DNA from: Rhodobacteraceae bacterium M382
GTDB taxonomy: Bacteria > Pseudomonadota > Alphaproteobacteria > Rhodobacterales > Rhodobacteraceae
DNA length: 64,000 nucleotides
Assembly: GCA_025141015.1 (NCBI GenBank)
Contig: CP081098.1
Span: forward strand, 733,501 to 797,500
Direction: 5' to 3'
Position 1 is the first letter of the stretch; every line of letters begins with the position of its first letter. The notes under the pieces are model-generated. The model was not told where the DNA came from. It did not search any database and saw nothing but the letters and a program-made list of their open reading frames with translations. This document shows, one piece after another, positions 7,764-16,490 of this stretch. The position numbers were made by a program, and so were the translations under genes.

Positions 7764-9074
7764 ATGAGTTCATCAAGTTTCGCAAACCTTCTGGCCACTC
7801 GGGCCACAATGCCACGCCTTTCGGTGGGGATGTCAGAATCAGTCAACATCGGGTTTCTGGGCCCGTTGACCGGCCCGGTCGAGAGCTGGGGCCTGCCCGG
7901 ATTGAACGGATGCCGCATCTGGGAAGACTGGCTGAACAAGGCCGGTGGTCTGCTGATCGGTGGGCGCCGTTACCCGATCAAAATCCATGCCTATGACTGT
8001 GGGTATGAGCCCGAACGGGCGTTGGAAGGTGCCGTTGAGTTGGTTCAGAAATACGACATCAAGCTGTTGATGATGTTGGGCGGGGATACATTCACACCAG
8101 TGCGGGATTTCCTGACACGCCAAAAGGTGCTGACTTCGACTTTGCTGCCATCTGACTTGTCACCGGATACGCCTTATCTGATCGCGCCGTCGGAATTGCA
8201 CCCAATTTTCAACGTAACCGGAGTGGAATGGCTGGCCAAGAACCGACCCGAGTTGAAAACTGCGGCCATTTGCAGCCAGACGGATGAGATGGGGATGCCC
8301 TCGTTGGCCACGTATCGTGCGGCGTTCAAGGCTGCCGGGATAGAGCTGGTTAAAGAGGTGCAATACGCGCCGGATTCGACAGACCCGGCACCTATCGTTG
8401 ATCCAATGCTGGCCTCTGGTGCAGACATTCTGTGCTGGTGTTCGTCATTCGCGCCGATGGTTCATGCCATGACGGAATATGCCTATGCCAAAGGGTTCGC
8501 AGGACAGCTGTTGTCCTGTACTTTTGACAATTATGATCGTCTGGTCGAACGGACGTCGCAGGAATTCATGGAAGGGGCCGTGTTTCAATTCCCGGATTTC
8601 GACGACCCGATGTTGCGTGAAAAAGCGTTCTTTTTCAATCGACCGCACGTCTTTTTCGAAGAGTACAATCGCCGTTTCCCTGACAGCTGGTCCGCTGTGA
8701 GTTGGGAATATGCGGCGATCCTGGATATTTGGCACGCCGCTGTTGAAAAGGCCGGTTCGGTACACCCCATGTCGGTTCTGGCAGCTATGAAACAGCTGGG
8801 ACATGTCACGCATGCGTTCGGACCTGCCCAGTGGTGGGGCGAAGATATGTTTGGAATATCAAATGCTTTGATCGGAGATTGGCCGATCGTGACCATCTCT
8901 GGCGGCAAGGCCAAGATCGTTGATTTTGGATCGATTCCCGAATGGTTAAAGCAGAATGGTGGGGTTCTGAAACGCGAAATGAGCAGCTTGGGACAGCTAT
9001 GGCATCAACGATTGGAGACCGAAGTGCCACGCCCTGGGCTGACACGACGGTCGATTGTCGATCAGGTTTCCTGA
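7764..9074 (+). CDS. Leaderless periplasmic-binding-protein homologue (type I fold, LivK/AmiC-like)
   Basis: A 436-residue protein closely related to the exported binding protein at 10286-11578; shared blocks include STLLPSDLSPDT, HPI(F/Y)NVTGVEWLA and EFMEG..FQFPDFDDP. Unlike that paralogue, the N-terminus (MSSSSFANLLATRATMPRL) has no hydrophobic signal, Tat motif or lipobox, so the protein should stay in the cytoplasm. Cytoplasmic members of this fold such as AmiC act as ligand sensors, so a sensory role is possible. ATG 7764 follows a short GGGG site. The gene is divergent from tmm and overlaps the 3' end of the convergent GntR gene by 13 bases. A second start within the first 25 codons is possible but would not add a signal. 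Confidence 0.75.
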   Translation: MSSSSFANLLATRATMPRLSVGMSESVNIGFLGPLTGPVESWGLPGLNGCRIWEDWLNKAGGLLIGGRRYPIKIHAYDCGYEPERALEGAVELVQKYDIKLLMMLGGDTFTPVRDFLTRQKVLTSTLLPSDLSPDTPYLIAPSELHPIFNVTGVEWLAKNRPELKTAAICSQTDEMGMPSLATYRAAFKAAGIELVKEVQYAPDSTDPAPIVDPMLASGADILCWCSSFAPMVHAMTEYAYAKGFAGQLLSCTFDNYDRLVERTSQEFMEGAVFQFPDFDDPMLREKAFFFNRPHVFFEEYNRRFPDSWSAVSWEYAAILDIWHAAVEKAGSVHPMSVLAAMKQLGHVTHAFGPAQWWGEDMFGISNALIGDWPIVTISGGKAKIVDFGSIPEWLKQNGGVLKREMSSLGQLWHQRLETEVPRPGLTRRSIVDQVS

Positions 9075-9790
9075 AGCAGCAGCTTTTGTTCTTCGATCAG
9101 GTGCAGCTTGATAAATTCCACAGCTGATTCCACATCACGCGATGCGATGGCGTTGAACAAGGTATTGTATCGTTTTTGATATTCCTGGATCCGTTGCGGG
9201 GTCAGGTGGCGACGGCGCAGCGCCGTGCGATAGCTCAGGCGGCAGGCTTCGATTGACAGCTCATAACAGGACGCCAGCAACGGGTTGCCAGTCCCTTCGG
9301 CAATCTTGCGATACAGGTTCTCTTCCTGTTCGATGAATTCGGCGGCATCGGTTCGCACGGTTTCGATACGTGACAGCACCTGATCCAGCTCGTCGATCTG
9401 GCGCGGGTTCATGTTGATCACAGCCAAGCGCACCATTTCGGGCTCTAGAATGCCGCGCACGACCAGCAGGTCCAGAGGAGAGGTCTCCTTGGCCAGTGAG
9501 GAATAGGGGCTCTCTGGTTTTGGGTCTGAATGGAATTTGACGAAACTGCCCGATCCAGGCCTGCGATGAATGACATCGCGGCTTTCCAGGACATCCAACG
9601 CCTCGCGGACAGTATTGCGGGCAACGCCCAATTCCGATGCCAGAGTGCGTTCCGACGGGAGGCGCGTATCTACAGGGTAATTTCCGGCCTTGATCCGTGC
9701 AAACAACGTGTCGATCACAACTTGGACCGTTGCCCCGACCGAATGGGTGGTCAGGATCTGAGTTGTCGTGGCCGTATCTTCATTTCGCAT
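9062..9790 (-). CDS. GntR-family regulator, FadR/FCD subfamily
   Basis: A 242-residue protein. The winged helix is at about residues 20-95 (LPSERTLASELGVARNTVREALDVLE), followed by an all-helical FCD ligand domain to the end. It is divergent from the ABC transporter operon, and the 495-base gap between them holds several TTGGT/ACCAA tracts like those before tmm and dmmD. I infer that it controls the transporter and perhaps tmm and dmm in response to an amine or an amino-acid derivative. FCD proteins are mostly repressors released by small carboxylates. Confidence 0.85.
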   Translation of the reverse strand: MRNEDTATTTQILTTHSVGATVQVVIDTLFARIKAGNYPVDTRLPSERTLASELGVARNTVREALDVLESRDVIHRRPGSGSFVKFHSDPKPESPYSSLAKETSPLDLLVVRGILEPEMVRLAVINMNPRQIDELDQVLSRIETVRTDAAEFIEQEENLYRKIAEGTGNPLLASCYELSIEACRLSYRTALRRRHLTPQRIQEYQKRYNTLFNAIASRDVESAVEFIKLHLIEEQKLLLQET

Positions 9791-10285
9791 TGTGTGTACT
9801 CGGCGGGTTGCCTCAGAGAATCTGAATGATTTGCCGCAGGCGATGGTGGCTGCTCATAACTGGTGTTTCGATGCTTTCGCAAGCTAACGATCCTTGTTCA
9901 GTGCCTAAACGATAGGCGTCGCTCATTGAATTGGCAAGTGTGTAGGGGCAATTGGTCTCTTAATTGGTACTTGTTGCGCGGCTGTGCGTGGTTGGAAAAT
10001 ATCGCGTAATAACAGGAAGGTATTGCCACAGTTCTTGCCCGGAACGTTATCTGGTTCCTGAATTGGTTCTAAAAGATGTACCAAAAAGAAATAAAATTTC
10101 TTGTTGGTGAAAGAACCTTCTGCTAGCGTCGAGCTGAGACCAAACCAATTTCCTCAAACTGGTTCAGTGGTGCCTTATTGGTTCTGTGAGCTGTGAAATT
10201 GAAAAAACGAGACGCCAAAAGGCGACAGGTCTCACATCTTTTCTGGCCGCTTGGAACGCAGGCGGTACCAACACGGGAGAATGAA
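9791..10285. promoter_or_regulatory. Divergent GntR / ABC-transporter control region
   Basis: This 495-base stretch has no convincing ORF. It holds TTGGTCT..TTAATTGGTAC at 9952-9970, CTGGTTCCTGAATTGGTTCT at 10051-10070, the perfect palindrome GAAAT-AAA-ATTTC at 10088-10100, AGACCAAACCAA at 10137-10148 and CTGGTTC...TTGGTTCT at 10159-10185. The AGACCAAA block matches element A of tmm and dmmD, and the palindrome resembles their element B and again lies upstream of A. It is most likely a multi-operator promoter. Confidence 0.5.
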
Positions 10286-11578
10286 ATGATTTCCAAGATC
10301 GTGAAGTCCGGATTGACCAGGCGGACCTTCCTCAAATCGACGGCAGCCACGGCGATGAGCGCTGGCTTGCCCGGTATGTCGCTTGCGGCGGGGGATACAA
10401 TCAAGATCGGCTTTCTGGCCCCACTGACCGGCGCGGTCGCCGCATGGGGGAAACCCGGTCTGGACGGGTGTGAGATCTGGGCCGAACGCGTTAACGCGGC
10501 TGGCGGGATCAAGCTGGACGATGGGATGCACAAGGTTGAATTCGTGTCCTATGACAACGAATACGATCCAGCCAAGGCCCGCACAGGCGCGACCAAGCTG
10601 ATCCGCGAAGATGGTGTCAGCTTTATCATGATGCTGGGTGGAGATACTTGGCCCGGCGTGCAACCGGTTGCTGACAAGACCGGCATGTTGTTTTCGACCC
10701 TGTTGCCGTCTGATCTGTCACCGGACACCAACACGCTGATTGCGCCTGCCGAAGTGCACCCGATCTATAATGTGACTGGTGTTGAATGGTTGGCGGAAAA
10801 CAAACCCGACCTGAAAACCGCAGTGATGTGCGCCCAGGATGATGCGCTGGGTCTGCCATCTGTTGCGACCTATTTGGCCGCGTTCGAGGCCGCGGGCATC
10901 GAAATGCTGGACGACCCGCTGTTGTTTGACCCGGCCACTACCGACTTTGCGCCAGTCGTGACCCGTTTGATCAGCAAAAACCCGGACATCGTCTGTTTGG
11001 ATACCTGTTATTCAGATTACGTGCATCCAATCGCGGAACAATTGTACCAACAGGGTTTCAAGGGACAGATCATCAGCTGTACGGCCGACTTCTATGACCA
11101 GATGATTGCCAAGACCTCGGAAGAGTTCATGGAAGGATTCATCTTCCAGTTCCCCGATTTCGATGACCCGGCCCTGAACGCGGACAATATCAACTTTACC
11201 GATCCCAATGGGTTCTATGCCGAATTCAACAAACGCCATCCCGGACAATGGGGAGCGGTAAGTTGGGAATATGCCTCGATCATGGACCTGTGGAAGGCTG
11301 CGGCTGAAAAAGCAGGGTCAGCAGATCCGGATGCTGTAACAACAGCAATGAAGGATGGCGGCAAGGGTGCCCATGCCTTTGGCGATGCGGCATGGTGGGG
11401 TACCGAACTGTTCGGGATCGACAATGCGCTGGTCGGTGACTGGCCAGTTGTTGCGATCGAAGGAGGCAAAGCCCGGATCAAAGGATTCCGTTCGATCCCC
11501 GATTGGTACGCCAAACACGGCGATCTGCTGATCAAGCACATGAAGGCATACGACCAGATGTGGGATCAGCGCAGCTGA
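10286..11578 (+). CDS. ABC transporter substrate-binding protein, Tat-exported, branched-chain-amino-acid/amide type
   Basis: A 430-residue periplasmic binding protein of type I fold. The ATG at 10286 follows a GGGAGA site; an upstream GTG or ATG would add an unneeded 31 residues. The N-terminus has a Tat motif (TRRTFLKS) and an alanine-rich region ending near MSLAAG. It is the first gene of an operon with two permeases and two ATPases. The ligand is unknown; the family includes urea, short-chain amide and branched amino acid receptors. The setting suggests a methylated amine derivative or related nitrogen compound. Tat export implies cytoplasmic folding or cofactor binding. Confidence 0.85.
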   Translation: MISKIVKSGLTRRTFLKSTAATAMSAGLPGMSLAAGDTIKIGFLAPLTGAVAAWGKPGLDGCEIWAERVNAAGGIKLDDGMHKVEFVSYDNEYDPAKARTGATKLIREDGVSFIMMLGGDTWPGVQPVADKTGMLFSTLLPSDLSPDTNTLIAPAEVHPIYNVTGVEWLAENKPDLKTAVMCAQDDALGLPSVATYLAAFEAAGIEMLDDPLLFDPATTDFAPVVTRLISKNPDIVCLDTCYSDYVHPIAEQLYQQGFKGQIISCTADFYDQMIAKTSEEFMEGFIFQFPDFDDPALNADNINFTDPNGFYAEFNKRHPGQWGAVSWEYASIMDLWKAAAEKAGSADPDAVTTAMKDGGKGAHAFGDAAWWGTELFGIDNALVGDWPVVAIEGGKARIKGFRSIPDWYAKHGDLLIKHMKAYDQMWDQRS

Positions 11579-11601
11579 TCACCCCGGCCTAAGCCTCAAG
11601 G

Positions 11602-11623
11602 CGGTGCAGGACAACCTGCACCG
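11602..11623 (+). other. Intercistronic hairpin after the binding-protein gene
   Basis: A 9-bp perfect stem CGGTGCAGG / CCTGCACCG with an ACAA loop and no T-run sits between the binding protein and the first permease. Such stems commonly protect the upstream message, giving excess binding protein. Confidence 0.55.
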
Positions 11624-11652
11624 TGTATCGACTACATATAGAGACTTTTCCG

Positions 11653-12522
11653 ATGTTGGAACTTCTGGCGCAGACCGGCCTCAATGCCGTGTATGCTGCG
11701 AGCTACATTTCTCTCGTTGCCGTGGGACTTGTGCTCATCTTTGGTGTCATGGGGGTTGTTAACTTTGCCCATGGCGAGCTTTTCATGGCGGGTGCCTACG
11801 CAATTGTGGCGCTCTATGCAAAAATGCATGTGCCGTTTTTCGTCGCTGTTGCAATCGGCCTTGTCTTTGTGGGCTGTCTGGGTCTGCTGATGGAGCGGGC
11901 GCTGTTTCGACCACTCAAGGACAATCCGCTGGGCGGGTTGGTGGCCTCGATCGGGTTCCTGATGATCCTTCAGGCCCTTGCGGTCATGGGGTTCGGCGTT
12001 CGGATGGAACATATTCCACCGGTCACACAGGAAGTGATTCAATTTTCGGACAAGGTACGTCTGCCGGTTGCCCGGCTGTATGTGATCGTCGCCAGCGTCG
12101 CGCTGCTGAGCGTCCTTTGGTATTTCCTGAAACGGACCAAATTCGGCTGGGCGCTGCGCGCATCGGCCCAGGACCCAGAAGCGGCGGCACTGCAGGGGAT
12201 TTCGATCACCCAAACTGCCAAGATTGCCATGTTCATTGGTGCCGGTCTGGCGGGAATTGCGGGTGCATTGACTGCCCCCTTGGTGTCCGTGAACCCGCAT
12301 ATGGGGCATTCCGTGATCGTAACCGCATTTATCGTGATCATCGTGGGCGGGGTTGGCTCGCTCGAAGGGGCGATCATTGCCTCGGTCGCGTATGCCTTCG
12401 TTCATACCTTTGTGACCACCTTTTATGATGGTGTGCTCGCCGACATAACCGGGCTGTGTCTGATGCTGATTGTGCTGATCGTGAAACCGACCGGCCTGTT
12501 TGGGAGTGCGGATCGTGCCTAA
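11653..12522 (+). CDS. Branched-chain-amino-acid-type ABC permease, LivH-like
   Basis: A 289-residue polytopic inner-membrane protein from ATG 11653 (a GTG at 11623 would add 10 polar residues). It has about eight hydrophobic segments and the family marker VVNFAHGELFMAGAY near residue 40, with the ATPase-coupling region ALRASAQDPEAAALQGIS near 175. It pairs with the LivM-like permease that overlaps its end. It transports the ligand of the preceding binding protein. Confidence 0.88.
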   Translation: MLELLAQTGLNAVYAASYISLVAVGLVLIFGVMGVVNFAHGELFMAGAYAIVALYAKMHVPFFVAVAIGLVFVGCLGLLMERALFRPLKDNPLGGLVASIGFLMILQALAVMGFGVRMEHIPPVTQEVIQFSDKVRLPVARLYVIVASVALLSVLWYFLKRTKFGWALRASAQDPEAAALQGISITQTAKIAMFIGAGLAGIAGALTAPLVSVNPHMGHSVIVTAFIVIIVGGVGSLEGAIIASVAYAFVHTFVTTFYDGVLADITGLCLMLIVLIVKPTGLFGSADRA

Positions 12523-13495
12523 GTTACTGATATGGATTGCGGTGCTGGTCGGGCTTGTTCTCCTACCGCACGGGCTCAGCTTTTCGCAGCAGGAAATTCT
12601 GGTCTTCTTGACAATCAACGTGCTGCTGGTTGCCTCGTACCGTCTGTTGACGCTGACCGGAGAGTGGTCTTTGGGACACGTGGTGATCATGGGCGTGGGG
12701 GCTTATACTTCGGCTCTCTTGACCAAGAAGTTTGGCGTCTATGTTCCGGTTTCGATGCTTTTGGGGGGGATTTCTGCGGCTCTGATCGCGGTGGTTCTAT
12801 CGTTCCCATTGTTCCGGATGAAAGGGTTCTATTTTCTGATTGGTTCGTTCGCAGCGGGTGAAATCATTCGTTTGTTGTGGAAGCGGTTTCGCGACCCGTT
12901 TGGCGGTGCCAAAGGGATCAAGGGGATCGACCCGATGCCCGATTTCTCGGTCGGTTTCTACCAGTTCGATTTCTTTGAACCCACCTCCTATTACTACTTT
13001 GCCGCTGTCGTGGTTGCTGTCTGCCTGTGGATACTGTGGCGGATTGAGAAGTCGCCGGTTGGCCTGACCTTCCATGCGGTTCATTGGCAGGACAAACTAG
13101 CCCAGGCTTCGGGGGTTAATGTTCGCGCTTACCGCACGTTGGCCTTTGCCATTGCATCAGGGTTTGCGGGGATTTCGGGGGCGCTGTTGGCGCATTACAT
13201 TGGAACGATCAATCCCAACGCCTTTGACATCGACCTGATGGTCTATGTGCTGACCTGGGCGATTGTTGGTGGCACCGCGACTTTCTATGGTCCGATCCTG
13301 GGCTGTGTGGTGCTGACTGTTCTGAACGAAATCGTCCTGCGCGAACTGGGCCTCGAACAGATGCGGCCGCTGATTTATGGCGCGATCATGATCCTGTCGA
13401 TCCTGTTTTTGCCCAACGGCCTTGAAAGCATCGTCCAGAAAATCACCCAGAAAAAGGCCGCGAACGGTACCGCACAGAGGAGCCCGGCAGAATGA
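12515..13495 (+). CDS. Branched-chain-amino-acid-type ABC permease, LivM-like
   Basis: A 326-residue polytopic permease. The GTG at 12515 is preferred because GGGAG lies about eight bases before it; a TTG at 12500 and a GTG at 12506 are alternatives. It overlaps the LivH-like gene by 8 bases. The LivM markers GEWSLGHVVIMGVGAYTSA near the N-terminus and the coupling helix with SGVNVRAYRTLAFAIASGFAG are present. It is the second permease of the operon. Confidence 0.87.
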   Translation: MPKLLIWIAVLVGLVLLPHGLSFSQQEILVFLTINVLLVASYRLLTLTGEWSLGHVVIMGVGAYTSALLTKKFGVYVPVSMLLGGISAALIAVVLSFPLFRMKGFYFLIGSFAAGEIIRLLWKRFRDPFGGAKGIKGIDPMPDFSVGFYQFDFFEPTSYYYFAAVVVAVCLWILWRIEKSPVGLTFHAVHWQDKLAQASGVNVRAYRTLAFAIASGFAGISGALLAHYIGTINPNAFDIDLMVYVLTWAIVGGTATFYGPILGCVVLTVLNEIVLRELGLEQMRPLIYGAIMILSILFLPNGLESIVQKITQKKAANGTAQRSPAE

Positions 13496-14259
13496 CCAAT
13501 TTCCTGGAAGTCAAAGACCTGACCATGCGGTTTGGCGGTCTGACCGCGGTGGATAACCTGTCGTTCAAGGTTGAACATGGCACAATCCACGGTTTGATCG
13601 GTCCAAATGGAGCGGGCAAGACCACGACCTTCAACATGATTTCGGGGTTCTACAAGCCGACCGAAGGACAGGTATTGTTGCGGGGTGAAGATATCTCGGG
13701 CCTGAAGATGCACGAAGTGGCCCGACGCGGTGTTGTGCGCACGTTCCAGCATTCGACTCTGTTTGCCGAGCTGACGGTGTTGGAAAACGCGTTGGTCGGG
13801 ACACACATGCCGTTCCGTCCCAACATCTTTGCCGCCATCATCGGCTGGGATGCAGAGGATCGGCACGGAGCCGAAGCCCGGGCCCGCGAGGCTTTGGAGT
13901 TCTTTGGTCTGGATGGATTGTTGAGCGAACGTGCCGGAGACCTCAGCCACGGGCACCAGCGGGCGCTGGGCATGGCCGTAGCATATGCCAGCCACCCGGA
14001 TGTAATCCTGTTGGATGAACCGTTCACCGGAATGAACCCGGAAGAAACACGCCAGATGATGGATTTGATGGAGCGGCTCAAGGCGGATGGTATCACCATC
14101 CTGATCGTCGAGCATGACATGCAGGCGATCATGGGGCTGTGTGACAATATCACCTGCATGAGTTTCGGGAAGTTTCTGGCCGAAGGTGGTCCCAAGGAAA
14201 TCCGTAACCACCCTGCCGTCATTGAAGCCTATCTGGGAGGTGCACGCCATGTTGCTTGA
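13492..14259 (+). CDS. ABC transporter ATPase, LivG-like
   Basis: A 255-residue ATPase with Walker A GPNGAGKT (37-44), a signature loop of the form LSHGHQRALGMA, Walker B VILLDEPFTGM and the H-loop VEHDM. It overlaps the preceding permease by 4 bases (ATGA). The signature has SH where SG is usual, as in many LivG proteins. Confidence 0.9.
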   Translation: MTNFLEVKDLTMRFGGLTAVDNLSFKVEHGTIHGLIGPNGAGKTTTFNMISGFYKPTEGQVLLRGEDISGLKMHEVARRGVVRTFQHSTLFAELTVLENALVGTHMPFRPNIFAAIIGWDAEDRHGAEARAREALEFFGLDGLLSERAGDLSHGHQRALGMAVAYASHPDVILLDEPFTGMNPEETRQMMDLMERLKADGITILIVEHDMQAIMGLCDNITCMSFGKFLAEGGPKEIRNHPAVIEAYLGGARHVA

Positions 14260-14956
14260 GATGAAGAACATCGCCGTCAACTATGGCAAGATCAACGCCA
14301 TTCGGGACATTTCTATTTCGGTTCCAACAGGCAAGATCGTGACCATTATCGGAGGCAATGGAGCAGGCAAGACCACAACATTGCGAGCGATGTCGGGTAT
14401 GATGCCGATAACCAGTGGTGAGATCCTGTTCGAAGGCAAACGTATTGACCATTTGCCGGCACACAAGGTCGTGGCAAACGGTATCGCCCACGTGCCCGAA
14501 GGGCGGCGCGTCTTTCCCGATATGACGGTTGAGGAAAACCTGCGAACCGGCGCATTTCTACGGAATGACAAGGAGGGTGTGGAGACCGACCTGGAGGGGG
14601 TCTTTGACCGCTTTCCACGCTTGCGTGAGCGTCGGACCCAGCTGGCCAAAACCATGTCCGGTGGGGAGCAGCAGATGTTGGCGATCGGGCGGGCCTTGAT
14701 GTCTAAACCTCGTCTTTTGCTGATGGATGAACCGTCGATGGGGCTGGCACCGGTGATCGTCGAAGAGATCGCCCAGATTGTCGAAGAGATCAACGAACAG
14801 GGCCTGTCTGTGGTGCTGGTCGAACAAAACGCCGAATTGGCGCTGGAACTGGCAGACTATGCCTATGTTCTGGAAACCGGAAACGCAGCTTTGGAGGGAC
14901 CCGCAAATGAGCTTCACGATAACGAACACGTTCGAGCCGCTTATCTGGGGATTTAA
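14249..14956 (+). CDS. ABC transporter ATPase, LivF-like
   Basis: A 235-residue ATPase starting at ATG 14249 behind a GGGAGGTG site and overlapping the LivG-like gene by 11 bases. Walker A is GGNGAGKT (35-42), the signature MSGGEQQML, Walker B LLLMDEPSMGL. It completes the five-component transporter. Confidence 0.9.
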   Translation: MLLEMKNIAVNYGKINAIRDISISVPTGKIVTIIGGNGAGKTTTLRAMSGMMPITSGEILFEGKRIDHLPAHKVVANGIAHVPEGRRVFPDMTVEENLRTGAFLRNDKEGVETDLEGVFDRFPRLRERRTQLAKTMSGGEQQMLAIGRALMSKPRLLLMDEPSMGLAPVIVEEIAQIVEEINEQGLSVVLVEQNAELALELADYAYVLETGNAALEGPANELHDNEHVRAAYLGI

Positions 14957-15527
14957 GCCTGACAGCGATATGAAAGTTGCGCTGGAGGCTGGTTGGACAC
15001 GATCCGATGTGATCTGGGAGCGGCTGATGGAGCGTGCGCTTGCTGCTTGGGACGCGACACCGCGCAAGGCGTCGCGGTCACGGTCAGCACGCCTGTTCAA
15101 GCTGGCTGACCTGGTGGCGCGATACCGGTTTGACGCGACAGATGTACGGCGCGCTGCAAGTGTCGCAAATCTGGCGATTGTGGAGCAGGCCAGGGGCAAT
15201 CACGCTGCATCCGAGACGTATCAGAAACAGGCCCTCCAAATCTGGAAGGGGGCACATCATGCGGTTCAGAATATGCGGGTGTTGCCCCGCAGTCGTTCGT
15301 CACTGTTCCATTTGCGAATGGAAGCCCTGCACCGCGATACCTTTCACAATAATCTCAAGACGCGCATTGGGTTGATCGCTGATGAAACTGAAATGACACT
15401 GCGTGAATTGACCAGCGGGCGCCCATCCGGGCACCGCCACGCGTCTCGTTGGCGGGGAGAACGTCCCAATGTCTATGATGACACCCGCAAGATATTGGGG
15501 GCCTGTTTGTTGATCCTGGATGCATGA
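14907..15527 (+). CDS. Uncharacterised protein, sixth gene of the ABC-transporter operon
   Basis: I do not recognise this 206-residue protein. ATG 14907 has a good GGAGGG site 8 bases upstream, inside livF; ATG 14970, after the livF stop, would give 185 residues. It is soluble, basic in the middle (TPRKASRSRSARLFKLADL) and predicted helical, with an ARGNHAASETYQKQALQIWKG segment resembling a single TPR-like helical pair, and a C-terminal region with HASRWRGERPNVYDDTR. No signal or membrane segment. It ends just before a strong terminator, so it belongs to the transporter transcript. It could be an enzyme-associated or regulatory factor; function unknown. Confidence 0.65.
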   Translation: MSFTITNTFEPLIWGFKPDSDMKVALEAGWTRSDVIWERLMERALAAWDATPRKASRSRSARLFKLADLVARYRFDATDVRRAASVANLAIVEQARGNHAASETYQKQALQIWKGAHHAVQNMRVLPRSRSSLFHLRMEALHRDTFHNNLKTRIGLIADETEMTLRELTSGRPSGHRHASRWRGERPNVYDDTRKILGACLLILDA

Positions 15528-15559
15528 CGCGCATCGCTTTCCTCTTTTTATCCCAGACT

Positions 15560-15590
15560 GGCCGGGCTACGTATGTGCCCGGCCTTTTTT
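15560..15590 (+). terminator. Rho-independent terminator of the ABC-transporter operon
   Basis: Perfect 8-bp GC stem GGCCGGGC / GCCCGGCC, 9-base loop, followed by TTTTTT. It is 33 bases after the last gene of the operon. Confidence 0.92.
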
Positions 15591-15767
15591 CCTCCGGAGA
15601 AACGCCAAAGAAAGAGGCAGGAAAGAAACAGGTTGCGTTTGTATGGAAATTCTCCAATCCTAGTAATGACAGTAAAATAATTTTCAACAGAGTGTGCCGC
15701 GCAGAAAGACTTTCAGCTTTCACCCTCACCCGAACGAGTGCGGAGCAAAATACAAGGAAAACTCAGA

Positions 15768-16424
15768 GTGGCCAAACCAAAAGAAGAGTCATCAACGGCA
15801 CCTGCAAACCTGTCCCAGGATCCACATCGGGTTCGCGAAGGGTCGGAAAAAGTTCTGGAAGTCGCGATCGGGCGCGAAGTTCGAGCCTTTCGCAGACAGC
15901 AGGGGATTACCGTTGCGGAATTGGCCAATCTGACTGGGCTGTCGATTGGAATGCTTTCCAAGATCGAAAACGGGAACACATCGCCGTCTCTGACAACCTT
16001 GCAGCTTTTGGCCAATGCGCTGAGCGTGCCAATAACGTCCTTTTTTCGCCGTTTTGAAGAGCAACGGGACGCGGTGCACACAAAAGAAGGCGCTGGTGTC
16101 GAGATGGAACGCGCGGGTACGCGTGCCGGGCATCAATACAACCTCTTGGGTCATCTTGGAGCCAATGCGAGTGGTGTCGTGGTCGAACCCTATCTGATCA
16201 CCCTGTCTGAAACATCCGACGTCTTTCCAACCTTCCAACACGAAGGGATTGAGATGCTTTACATGTTGGAGGGCGAGGTGAATTATCGTCATGGAGATCA
16301 GGTGTTTGCCCTTAAACCCGGGGATACACTGTTCTTTGACGCTGATGCTCCGCACGGACCCGAAGTGCTCGTTGAACTGCCGGCCCGGTATCTGTCGATC
16401 ATCTCATACCCACAGTCCAATTGA
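15768..16424 (+). CDS. XRE-family regulator with C-terminal cupin domain
   Basis: A 218-residue protein from GTG 15768 (AAGGAAA site upstream); GTG 15738 would add 10 residues. A Cro/CI-type helix-turn-helix spans about residues 35-95 (ITVAELANLTGLSIGMLSKIENGNTSPSLTTLQLLANAL), written here only as the region; a cupin domain at about 130-215 has EMLYMLEGEVNYRHGD and the metal/ligand-binding DTLFFDADAPHG. Such XRE-cupin proteins sense small metabolites in amine, amino acid or acyl-CoA degradation. It stands alone between the transporter and dmm operons. Ligand and targets are unknown. Confidence 0.85.
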   Translation: MAKPKEESSTAPANLSQDPHRVREGSEKVLEVAIGREVRAFRRQQGITVAELANLTGLSIGMLSKIENGNTSPSLTTLQLLANALSVPITSFFRRFEEQRDAVHTKEGAGVEMERAGTRAGHQYNLLGHLGANASGVVVEPYLITLSETSDVFPTFQHEGIEMLYMLEGEVNYRHGDQVFALKPGDTLFFDADAPHGPEVLVELPARYLSIISYPQSN

Positions 16425-16461
16425 CGAAGCGACAGGCCCGGAGGGCTCCCGTCCGTCGTTA

Positions 16462-16477
16462 GCCCCCATTCGGGGGC
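16462..16477. repeat. Short GC hairpin
   Basis: GCCCCC-ATTC-GGGGGC, a 6-bp stem about 40 bases after the XRE-cupin stop. It may help termination but has no T-run. Confidence 0.45.
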
Positions 16478-16490
16478 GTCCTCCCGTTGG

